A stretch of DNA of 64,000 bases, taken from the NCBI GenBank assembly GCA_038502055.1, contig JAXRKN010000043.1, forward strand, positions 930,001 to 994,000. The letters run 5' to 3'. Of the stretch, positions 1 through 9,902 are shown in pieces; position 1 is the stretch's first letter; every line of letters begins with the position of its first letter. The position numbers and the translations under genes are program-made. The stretch is from Tanytarsus gracilentus. Lineage: Eukaryota > Arthropoda > Insecta > Diptera > Chironomidae. Below the pieces are notes generated by a model. That model saw only the letters and a list, made by a program, of their open reading frames with translations. It did no database searches and was not told the DNA's origin.

Positions 1-39
1 GACGTACAATAATTTCACCATATGATTTTTCTCTTTTAG

Positions 40-1810
40 TGAGTTGAAGCGACGCTTGAAACAAGCTGAACTTGACAAGAAAAAGGCCGAAAAAGAGGCA
101 CAAAAGGCGGCCGAAAAACCTGTGGAAGCAAAAAAGGAATCGACAACTAAAGTCGATGAAGCTGAATTTAATCCAGCCGAATACTTTAAATATCGATCGG
201 GTCTCGTTGAAGATTTAAAGAAGTCGCCCGAAAATCATCCATATCCGCACAAGTTTAAGGTGTCAATTTCTCTCGAGGAATTCATTAATAAATACAGTCA
301 CTTGAAGGATGGCGATATGCTCGAGAATGAAAAGCTCAGCATTGCTGGTCGCATCCATTCGATTCGTGAGAGTGGCTCTAAATTGATCTTCTACGACATT
401 AGAGGCGAGGGTGTTAAAATTCAAGCGATGGCCAATGCCAGATTGTACTCATCGGAGGAGCAATTTGCTGCTGACATTGACAAGATTCGTAGAGGTGACA
501 TTATCGGAATTGAAGGATATCCGGGAAAAACTAAGAAAGGAGAACTTTCGATTATTCCCGTGAATGTAAGTTAATGACAGCAATTATGAATTAACTATTT
601 AATTTTTCGTATTTTTTAGATAAAACTCCTAACTCCATGTCTTCACATGTTGCCGCATTTGCATTATGGCTTGAAGGATAAAGAGACTCGTTTCCGTATG
701 CGCTATCTCGATTTGATTATGAATAATCGTGTTCGCAACATCTTCGTCACGCGCTCAAAAATCATCTCATACGTTAGACAATTCTTCGATAAAATGGGCT
801 TCTTGGAGGTGGAGACACCGATGATGAATATGATTGCAGGCGGTGCTACAGCTAAGCCCTTCGTGACACATCACAATGACCTCAATATGGATCTCTACAT
901 GAGAATTGCTCCCGAGTTGTACTTAAAAATGTTGGTTGTTGGTGGACTCGATCGAGTCTATGAAATCGGACGATTGTTTAGAAATGAAGGCATTGATTTG
1001 ACACACAATCCAGAATTTACAACATGCGAGTTCTATATGGCATATGCGGACTATCAGGATTTAATTGAAATCACAGAAAAGTTGTTGAGTGGAATGGTCA
1101 TGGCTATTCACGGAAGCTACAAGATTAAGTATCATCCGAATGGTGAAGATGGCGAGGAGGTGGAAATTGATTTCACACCACCCTTTAAAAAAGTACCAAT
1201 GCTCAAGACTCTCGAATCGATTCTCAAAGTTAAATTTCCACCAGCGACTGAACTTCATACGAAAGAATCGAATAAATTCTTCAGTGATCTCTGTGCTAAA
1301 CACCAAGTCGAATGTCCCGCACCAAGAACTACTGCAAGATTACTCGATAAACTTGTTGGCGAATATTTAGAGGAGGATTGTATTAATCCAACCTTCATTA
1401 CCGATCATCCACAATTGATGTCGCCTCTCGCAAAGTATCACCGCAATGAACCGGGATTAACTGAACGCTTTGAACTTTTCATTATGAAGAAAGAAGTGTG
1501 CAATTCTTACACTGAATTGAATGATCCAGTTGTGCAGCGCGAAAGATTTAATCAGCAGGCCGCTGACAAAGCTGCTGGAGACGATGAGGCTCAATTGGTT
1601 GATGAAAACTTTTGCATGTCACTCGAGTACGGACTTCCACCGACAGGCGGTTGGGGTTTAGGAATTGATCGTTTGACAATGTTCATGACCGACAATAATA
1701 ATATCAAGGAAGTTTTATTATTCCCCGCTATGAAACCTGATCTTGGCGGTGGTCCGGCTGAAAGCACTGAAGAAAGTGCTGCATCTAGTGAAGCTGCAAA
1801 AAAGAATTAA
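40..1810 (+). CDS. LysRS: Lysyl-tRNA synthetase, 3' part (first exon outside window)
   Basis: Class II aminoacyl-tRNA synthetase that charges tRNA-Lys in the cytosol (family knowledge). Two exons are present, 40..565 and 620..1810, joined in phase. The first starts after an acceptor ending at 39 with the last base of a split codon, so the N-terminus lies in an upstream exon outside the window. The order seen is a Lys/Ala-rich helix typical of animal LysRS, the OB-fold anticodon-binding domain (about 310-565), then the catalytic core. Motif 1 is around FLEVETPMM (about 800), motif 2 is the RNEGIDLTHNPEF stretch (about 980-1020), and motif 3 is GLGIDRL near 1660. The C-terminal tail is short, Glu/Ala/Ser-rich and ends KKN. 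A poly(A) signal lies at 1833-1838. The next gene starts only 210 bp downstream on the same strand. Confidence 0.95.
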
Positions 1811-2020
1811 AATATCTCACAAAGTTTGATGAAATAAAAGCTTTTTTTCTTCAAGAAAATTAACAGACTTAAAAAATTTGAATATTGCAACCTCTAAAAA
1901 ATATTTCCAAGTTCACTCCCCTTCGCATAGAATTTTTTGGAACGCAGTGAAATGTGGAATTCGATAAATCGCGAGAAAAAGTCTTACGAAAATAATAATA
2001 TTAATTAAAACAAATTAGAG

Positions 2021-3405
2021 ATGGCAAGTGTCGAGCGATATTCAGATCTGGCCGAGGAGGATGAGGACTACGATGAAATGGACAATTCTCAAAGACTTAA
2101 CGCATCGAGAATTTATAATTATCCGATTGAATATAATTATTATAATTCGCCTCGAGATTTAACGTTAAATCTTCCGAAAACAACAACAAGTAGCTTTAAA
2201 AGCTATCAACCCGTGTACCATGAATCGCCCGAGTCAGAAGAAGTGACACTTCGCAGTTATCTTTCGGTGTCCGTTTCTATGATAAGTTTAATTACTGAAA
2301 ATATCATTGTACATCCATTCATAACTTTGAGGAGACAATGTCAGGTCCATCACAACTCAAAAAGATATCACATTTTCCCTGCACGAATAATTCCGGTGAT
2401 TGCATCGCTGCAAAGAAGACAAGGCATTGGAACCTTATGGAAGGGATTAGGATCAACTCTCTTAGTGAGAGGCATGAGCTTAGCAGTCGAAGACTTTTTA
2501 ACAAAATGTACGCCATGGCCAAAGGAGATCAATTCGAGAACAACTCTTAAGCAATTTGGCCAACATTTACTACTCAAGTCCATCTCAATTGGCATCGTCC
2601 TTCCCTTCTATTCAGCCTCACTCGTTGAGACCGTTCAATCTGATATTGCGAGCGAAAAACCGGGTATCTTGGATGTTTTTCGTGAAGGAACTGCTCGTTG
2701 GCTTGCCTGGAGTGTTCCTGCAAAAGGAAGAATGCTGCCAATTTGGGCTATTTTGCCGAGCGGAATTTGTGTAGGATTGAGTAAATATTTATTTAGCGTT
2801 ATAATAAAGGGAATAAGCACACGGTTGCTCAGTCGACATATTCAAAAGCGTGAGGAGAAGCAAGGTGCTCGTAGTCGAGACGTATCAATTATCAATAGTG
2901 AAGTCGAACTAGCATCGAATATTATATCGCTGTTCACGTCAGAAATTCTCTTCTTTCCGTTTGAAACAATTTTGCATCGTTTACAGCTGCAAGGAACTAG
3001 AACGATCATCGATAATCTGGACACGGGTGAGTAGATTTTAATTAAAACCAAATTTGATTAATCTAATTTATGAATTTTATTTTAGGCACTCAAGTCGTAC
3101 CAATTTTAACGAGCTATGAGGGTGCGTTCGACTGCTATGTATCCACGGTTCAGTCTGAGGGATTTGGTGGATTGTATAAAGGGTTCGGCTCAATGATGCT
3201 TCAATTTGCTGCCCACTTAATGGTTATTAAAATGTCTAAATGGATTATTAACCAAATCGCTGAGATATGTAGTGAAAAGGCTCCAACAAAATTTGTTGAA
3301 TTTTACAATTTAGAACCGACGTCTTTATCGCAAACTCATCAAGGCTCAACAATTTCCAGATCTCTTTCGTATGTCTCGAGCATTGAAAATTATGAGGAGC
3401 CTTAA
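2021..3405 (+). CDS. SLC25A46-like mitochondrial outer-membrane carrier-family protein
   Basis: Exons 2021..3026 and 3086..3405 join G|GC to give 441 aa. The match is to SLC25A46 (Ugo1-like), a modified mitochondrial carrier of the outer membrane involved in mitochondrial dynamics and lipid handling. Recognisable family stretches are ENIIVHPFITLRRQCQV in the first repeat, LWKGLGSTLLVRG, LLLKS...PFYSASLVETVQS, and ETILHRLQLQGTRTIIDN near the exon junction. As in the family, the carrier signature PX[DE]XX[KR] is degenerate (HPFITLRR). The first 75 residues are acidic and Tyr/Asn-rich, probably a disordered cytosolic tail. The start is the first in-frame ATG after the LysRS 3' end. A poly(A) signal AATAAA lies at 3487-3492. 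The gene sits in a tandem run of housekeeping-type genes. Confidence 0.9.
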
Positions 3406-3723
3406 AGTAATTTTGTAATATTCCGCTTTTTTTCTCTTACATTTGATTGTAATAATTTGTTTTCGATAGCTTGTTAGTTGCAATTCAATAAATTATTAAA
3501 AAGATTTAGAAAATAAAATGGTTTTCACAAAAAAAAAGTTTTATGTAACGGTTTTAAAATATTTGAATAAAAAACTCTTTCGGCTTTCAAATCTTTCGGC
3601 CTTGTGTGTGCCGAACTCCATTTTTGTAACGACTAAGTTAAGAAGAAAAATCAAGATTTTAATAAATATTAAATATTATGGGAAAAACAATAAATTCTGT
3701 AGTTAAATTAACTAATCGTCAAT
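3406..3723. other. Intergenic spacer between SLC25A46-like and dtl
   Basis: A 318-bp spacer. It holds the SLC25A46-like poly(A) signal (3487-3492) and presumably the dtl promoter. A 62-codon open frame at 3518..3706 has no recognisable content and I do not call it. Confidence 0.6.
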
Positions 3724-5971
3724 ATGGAAAGTGTAAGTAGAGTGAATAATATAAAAGAAACAATTTAATTCATTCTGTAACAGCATTTAAATCAATAATT
3801 TTAATGTTTTTATTTCCCGCCTTTTGTAGATTTCGACAATTCGTATGACAATACAATTTGCCGGCTTATGGTGCGGCCATGGGACAATTGGCGAGGAATA
3901 AATCCAGTAGGAAGCAATGAATTCAATCCAGATCCGCCAATTTTTGCGGCTAAATTCGCAAATAATGAAAACTATAATCACATCCTTGCAATTGCAAATG
4001 AGGATGGTCGAGTGAGTCCTTTTAAACAAATACTTTAATTATATCAACTAATAACTTGAATTTAAACAGATTGCACTTCAAAACACATTCGTGAAAAAGG
4101 ACATCAACGAAGACTTGTCTCTCGAGGGCGATCAGTGCCATTTTAATGCCGTATTTGATATCGCCTGGATGCCTCATCATCTCAAGCTCATTTCGGCGTC
4201 GGGGGATCATACAGCACGACTGTGGGATGTCAGCACATCACGTTTAACTAGCATTAGAGAATTTTGTGGACACTCGAGATCAGTTAAAGTTGCAACTTTT
4301 CCACAAAATAATTGCAACACTTTCGCAACAGGTGGACGCGATGGTGCAATAATAATTTGGGACGCACGCTCAAGCACTGAATCGGGCGAAGTGATTCAGA
4401 AGGTTGATAATAGAATATTGAGCGCTCATGTTGGTGGAGGACCGACAACACCATCAACAACCAGAAGAAGAATTAATCGAAGTGCAACGCCTAAACTTGG
4501 CGGAAATACGAGCAATACAAGTGTCACTGGCTTAGTATTTCAAGATGAATATACACTCATATCATGCGGACCAGGAGATGGTGTAATTAAAGTTTGGGAT
4601 CTAAGGCGATGCTACTCAGCCCTCAAAAAAGAACCAATCGCCAAATATAATTTGCCTTATGCAGGCTCATCGACCTTCAAAGGATTCACAAGTTTGACTT
4701 TGAATTCGAGTGCTTCGAGACTTTACGCTTCATGCATGGATAGCAGCATCTATTGCTATAATATTGGAACATTTTCGAAAGAACCGATGATGGTCTATTC
4801 GGGCGCTAAAATCAAATCCTTTTATATAAAATCATGTCTTAGTCCCGACGACAAATACCTTTTGAGCGGTAGCAGTGATGATAAAGCATACATTTGGAAT
4901 GTCGATAATACAAATCCAGTCGCAACTCTTCATGGACATAACTTTGAAGTTACTTCCGTGGCGTGGGCACATCATCAAAATAACTTGGATGGTGGTAATA
5001 TGGCTTTAGTGACGTGCTCCGACGATGCATGTCATAAAATTTGGAGAGTCGGTCCCGAGGAAGTGCCACAAGATGAAGTTCCATTCTTACGGGGAAGTGC
5101 AGAACTAAATCCCACCTATTATATGTCATGTCTACAAAAACCTCGTCAACAACAGAAAACGCTTCCAGCTAAACAGCAATTTCGATTGCTCGATTCAACG
5201 CCTCGATCAATGCGACGAAATATTCAGCAAAGTGAAACAACTCCAACAACAACGTTAGGATTTTCATCGCCAAAAGAAAGCTTAATAATTTTAAGCTCTA
5301 GTGGCGCTAGAAAAAGAACATTTATTGAAATGAACGACGAGTGCGAGGAGTCGAGAAAGGACATCAAAAGACCAAACAATGAAACTCGTGGGCGAAGGCT
5401 TTTTAGTCCCATTGATCCTGCAATAAGTAACGAAAATGATTTGACGCCATTTGAAGGAAGTTCAAAAATGCTCACGACTATACTTGAAGAACTAGACTCG
5501 GCGGGAAGTAACAACTTTCAAAATTTATCACCATCGCCGGTAAAACGACAACTGACACTTATCAAATCACCTGAACCGATTCGTAGACTTGCATCGCCTC
5601 TCGTCCGAGCCGATCCACTCCTGAACTCTCCAACTACAAATCTTCCCAACTATGTCCTCAATCCTCGCGAATCACCTCATTTTACAAATTTAACGTCACC
5701 ACTGCGAAAACCTAAGAAGGAAAATCTCGATTGGCTGACAAAGATCCGAAAACAAAAACTATTATCTTTAAGTAGCAGCACGATGGAAAAGACTGTAACA
5801 ACTGAACCTGAACATAACGAGCAATGTGAAACATACGAAACACACGATAAACTAAAGTCAATAGAGAACAAGTCAGGAGCCGAAAATAAGAAGCATCAAT
5901 CTAAAAGCAAAACGACAATACTAAAATTCTTCTCGGTCAAAACGAATAAGATGTCTTTAGAGAATTCGTGA
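3724..5971 (+). CDS. l(2)dtl: Cdt2/DTL, WD40 substrate receptor of CRL4 ubiquitin ligase
   Basis: Exons 3724..3730, 3830..4011 and 4070..5971 give 696 aa. Cdt2 binds DDB1-CUL4 and targets PCNA-bound Cdt1, p21-type inhibitors and Set8 in S phase (family knowledge). Seen here: N-terminal FAAKF...HILAIANEDGR, a first propeller blade NAVFDIAWMPHHLKL, and two DDB1-binding WDxR boxes, WDAR (160-163) and WDLR (239-242), in the blades where vertebrate Cdt2 has them. A long Ser/Thr-rich tail follows, and the C-terminus has a PIP-box-like KTTILKFF (677-684). The 7-nt first coding exon (ATGGAAA, donor GTGTAA) is the only nearby phase-compatible start I found, so the first two codons are less certain than the rest. 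Poly(A) signal at 6062-6067. Confidence 0.92.
3813..3820 (+). promoter_or_regulatory. E2F-like site TTTCCCGC
   Basis: A perfect match to the E2F consensus (TTTSSCGC), just 5' of dtl exon 2. Cdt2 is a cell-cycle gene, so an E2F site is plausible. It lies within the proposed first intron, so it would act downstream of the start or mark an alternative start. A single 8-mer is weak evidence. Confidence 0.3.
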
Positions 5972-6388
5972 GGAGTTTAAATTAGCAATATAAGTTTGAT
6001 CGATTTTAAAGAGTTTCGTAAAAGTATAAATATATATAAAACTGATTAATATTTGGAACATAATAAATTTTATCAAAAATTAAAGCAAGTAAATTTTTTT
6101 CCCGCCTCATCAGATTTTTTTAACTTTAACGGATTTTTAAATTTCAAATAAATAATTTTGAACTTAGTTGCGCTTTCGCAATTATAAACAAAAACAAAGT
6201 AAACAAACTTTTGCGCATTTATTTTTTAATTATAATCAGTTTCTAGGATGAAATTTTACCTTAATCTACTTAATTAATGATCATTAAAGTCACAAAATAA
6301 GGTAAATCATAAAGTTTAAGTGAAATAATCAACTTTAAAGCGAAAAACTTGTTTATAAAATTTAAAAAAATAATTTTTTAATTTTAGA
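5972..6388. other. Intergenic spacer dtl / F-box gene
   Basis: AT-rich spacer with the dtl poly(A) signal (6062-6067) and a second TTTCCCGCC stretch at 6098-6106. An acceptor-like TTTTAG directly precedes the F-box ATG, so an intron may interrupt the 5' UTR. Nothing else is seen. Confidence 0.5.
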
Positions 6389-7516
6389 ATGTATCAACTT
6401 CCACCAGAAATTTTAATCTCCATTTTTGACTACGTGCGAGATATCAACGATTTAATTGCAACATCAAAAACCTGCAAACGCTTTAATGAGATAATTTCAA
6501 AGCATGTTAAAAAGCTTTCAATTAAACTGGATAAGGTCGACGAGATCTTGACAGCTTCAGAAGAAATTAAATTAAGATTTTCGTCTATAAAGTCAATAAA
6601 CCTTCACATATCGCAGGATGAGTTCTTAGATGAGAAGAGAAATTTTATTAAAAATAACTCTAAAAGTATAACGCAATTAACTATCGAAGAGATGAGTTTT
6701 CTTAATGAAATTTTTGACTTGAGAAACTTTATAAATCTACACACACTGCACGTCCAAAAGTGCGATATATCATCGAGTTCCGGCGAATTAACCGATTTCA
6801 TTCTTCAAGCTTGTCCAAAACTCAGAATTCTTTGCATTTCAAGTTGTGACGGACTTGACATCGACTCTCTTAACATTTTGGGAAATAACTTGAATCAAAC
6901 AAAAATTGAAAGCTTCGAACTTTTGCCGTCGTTTGCATATTTCGACATTCGTGGCGATGATGGAGATTATTGGAGAATTGACAACTTAAAAACCCTCTCT
7001 GTGGGGTCAGGAATGAATGAAGTTGTCGTCATGAAAGAAGGATTCGTTAAAAAAATGCTCGGAAGAAATATTTGCGTGAATCTCACAAAACTCGAACTGG
7101 CAGCTGAAATAGATTATGGCGATAATTTGGTGCCTTTGATAGTCAATAACTTTCCAAATTTAAATTCACTAGTCCTAACTCGAGGAGCGTCAACGATTAA
7201 AAATCAAGATTTTGTCACCATCTGCAATAACTTTAAGCATCTAAAAAAGCTCCAATTTCATTTCAACATCGACGATGATCATCTTAACATGCAACTTTTA
7301 AAGAGAAACTCATCGATTGAAGAACTGATTCTTGGATTAACAAATGATTTCCCAATTGAAAGCTTAAAAGCCATCCGAAATTGCCTTAACAATCTCAAAA
7401 CTCTCTCAGTGATTTATTATAATTTTAAAGCCAGCACATCGCAAGAATATTTGCAGCAAATTCAAAAAATCTTTCCCATCGTGCAATTTTGCCGTACTGG
7501 ACAGAAATTAAAATAA
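6389..7516 (+). CDS. F-box protein with leucine-rich C-terminal half
   Basis: Single-exon 375-aa protein. Residues 1-45 form an F-box (MYQLPPEILISIFDYV...ATSKTCKRF), the module that binds Skp1 in SCF ubiquitin ligases. The rest is made of irregular leucine-rich repeats (L-x-x-L-x-I-x-x-C/N type, for example LRILCISSCDGLDIDSL, LNSLVLTRGAS and IEELILGL), expected to form the substrate-binding solenoid. Length and plan fit an FBXL-type protein, but I do not recognise a specific orthologue. Intronless, fast-evolving F-box/LRR genes are often lineage-specific in insects (inference). AATAAA lies at 7573-7578. Confidence 0.8.
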   Translation: MYQLPPEILISIFDYVRDINDLIATSKTCKRFNEIISKHVKKLSIKLDKVDEILTASEEIKLRFSSIKSINLHISQDEFLDEKRNFIKNNSKSITQLTIEEMSFLNEIFDLRNFINLHTLHVQKCDISSSSGELTDFILQACPKLRILCISSCDGLDIDSLNILGNNLNQTKIESFELLPSFAYFDIRGDDGDYWRIDNLKTLSVGSGMNEVVVMKEGFVKKMLGRNICVNLTKLELAAEIDYGDNLVPLIVNNFPNLNSLVLTRGASTIKNQDFVTICNNFKHLKKLQFHFNIDDDHLNMQLLKRNSSIEELILGLTNDFPIESLKAIRNCLNNLKTLSVIYYNFKASTSQEYLQQIQKIFPIVQFCRTGQKLK

Positions 7517-8213
7517 CAGCATGATGTACTTATATATCTATCTATTGATATAGCTTTATTTTTTCCGTAACTAATAAAATTTTATTTTTCAACACTTAGA
7601 AAATTATTTAAAGTTAAATTACAATTCTAGTAATTCAAATAAAACGACATCGCACTGTACTTTAATATGAAAATAAACATAATCTAGAAAAATGCCTTGA
7701 TCTGTTTGGCAATGAATTAAAAGTTTTAAATAAAACAATTTTTTATTTCAAAAACATTTTTAAAATTTATATAATTTTTGTAAATAAGGATTTTTTTTCA
7801 TAATGCGCATTATCACGATGTTGTGCTGAAGTTGAGAAGAAGAGTTCTCTAAAAATATCGTAACATAGTTTGAAACTCTTAAACGCGTGTATATAAGAAG
7901 AAATTTTTTTGAAACCTCACCTCCGATCGTCCCCCACGGAATGTTTTGATTTTTGAACATATAAAGAAAAAATTGTCAGATCGTAAAATGTCGTCATAAT
8001 AAAAATTATTTCTGAGTGAAAAATTAATTTAAGTCATCTCAAATCGATGCTGGACATTAAAAATTTAGAATCATCGTCGATTAACAGGGAAAGTCATCGA
8101 ATTCTTAATTTTTGACCTTTAATCTCGCTATCGATAAAAATTATGTGTTTAATTTCGTGAGAGGGAAGAAATCGTGGACGAAATCTTAATTAGAGATTTT
8201 TATCAGTTCAATT
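7517..8213. other. Intergenic spacer with the CoA-carrier promoter region
   Basis: About 700 bp of AT-rich DNA. The F-box poly(A) signal (7573-7578) is at the left and a perfect DRE near the right end. No coding content is seen; the minus-strand open frame at 7760..7960 is not gene-like. Confidence 0.5.
8129..8136. promoter_or_regulatory. DRE motif TATCGATA
   Basis: Perfect 8-bp palindromic DRE (DREF-binding core-promoter element of Drosophila housekeeping genes) about 78 bp upstream of the carrier ATG, where a promoter-proximal element is expected. A second TATCGATA at 46103-46110 inside a lola intron shows that chance copies occur. Confidence 0.5.
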
Positions 8214-9902
8214 ATGGCACATCAAGAGGGTAAGACATGCAGTCAAAATTAAATAGTAATAAATCACATCTGTGTCTTGTGGATGTTTTAATTGAAGGTG
8301 ACGCATTGCATAAGAATCAAAAGAGCCATAATTCAACGATAGGCATAAGTTTGATATCAGGAGCGGCAGCCGGAGGCTTTGCAAAGACCTTCATCGCTCC
8401 TCTCGATAGGCAAGTCAAATAATCTTTTATTTCACATTTCAATTATCGTTTATTTATTTATTTACATAAAAAACCACCTGCAGAACGAAGATAAACTTTC
8501 AAATCAAGTGAGTACAGAACTTGTTTTGCATTTAAGAACGTTTCGAATAATCAACACCTTTAATTTTTTTTTCAGCAAGCACATTCATTATTCGTTTCGA
8601 AATGCATTAGGATTTATTAAAAGAACGTATCGAAAAGATGGTTTTCGGGCTTTGTATAGGTATGTTTAAAAATAATAATTTTTTTAGTTCACGGAGAGAG
8701 TCACATGTGTCATTTTGTAACGGTCATTATTAATTAATTTAATTTCATAATTAATTTCATTACGTAATTTTCTAACCAACCCCTCACTTTGTTCATTATA
8801 AATTCACACAAACTTAATGATATTTTTAATTTTTTTAGAGGCAATACAGCGACTCTCGCTCGAATTCTTCCCTATGCCGCAAGTCAATTTGCAGCTTTCG
8901 AACAGTTCAAAAAGCTCTTGCGAGTTGATCAAGCACATGATCCTCATTTTAGACGATTTCTGGCCGGATCGCTTGCGGGCGTAGTTTCGGTCTCTGTTAC
9001 ATACCCACTTGACTTGGCACGTGCTCGAATGGCCATAACTGATAAGTGTGGGTATCGAAACATATGGCATGTGTTCATTTCAATTTATACCAAAGAGAAA
9101 ACAGCGAGAGCTCTTTTTAGAGGATATTTAGCGACTGTTATTGGGGTTGTGCCTTACGCTGGAACGTCGTTTTTCACAAATGAAACGCTCAAGTCAAAAT
9201 ATTGTCGTGAGTTAAATTTTGAGCTTTTTGTGGAGCTTTAAAAAGCTTTTTACATTCTAAACTATTAAATAAATTTTTTAAAATTTAAATCATTTTTAGA
9301 AATTACCGGCGAAGAAAGACCGAATACGCTTTTTCTATTAACTTTTGGAGCATGTGCTGGTGCACTAGGTCAAACTTCAAGTTATCCACTTGGTAAGGGA
9401 AAAATAATTTTCCTGTGTGACTTAATAAATAATCACTTTTAAAAAAGCGTGTCAAGAACAAAAACCTTGAACTATAAAAATTAACAAATTTCCGTATTCA
9501 GAGACAGCGCTGTAAAACAATTCAAATTAATCATGATCATTTTTAATTACAGACATCGTTAGGAGAAGAATGCAAACTTCAGGTGTTACTATAAGCTGCG
9601 ATGAATACGTGACGATAAGGCAAACACTAAGAAAGGTGTATGTTGAGGAAGGAATTGTTCGAGGATTTTACAAAGGTAATTAAAGTAAATTCCGTGGATG
9701 CTGAAACAATGAAGAAGCACTCTTACATTCGTAGAATTAAAATTAGTTACAATTTACTAATTAGTTAATTTCATTTCAAAAAGGCGTATCGATGAATTGG
9801 GTGAAAGGTCCCATCGCAACTGGCATTTCGTTTGCTTCTTACGATACAATAAAGCACTTCCTGACGAATATCGTTTATCCGCCCTCATCTCAAAAAACAT
9901 GA
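8214..9902 (+). CDS. SLC25A42: Mitochondrial coenzyme A carrier, SLC25A42 type
   Basis: Eight exons: 8214..8229, 8298..8409, 8484..8507, 8576..8659, 8839..9206, 9300..9392, 9553..9675 and 9784..9902, summing to 312 aa. The family imports CoA and related adenine nucleotides across the inner mitochondrial membrane (known for human SLC25A42 and its Drosophila relative). All three carrier repeats are seen with signatures APLDRTK (across the exon 2/3 junction), YPLDLARARM and YPLDIVRRRM. Family-specific stretches are SLISGAAAGG, RGNTATLARILPYAA, GVVPYAGTSFF and SMNWVKGPIATGISF. Exon 2 ends ...GATAG|GCAAGT, a GC donor; using the only nearby GT would destroy the signature. The 24-nt exon 3 encodes TKINFQI. 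The ATG exon has 16 coding nt. A DRE lies upstream. Confidence 0.92.
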
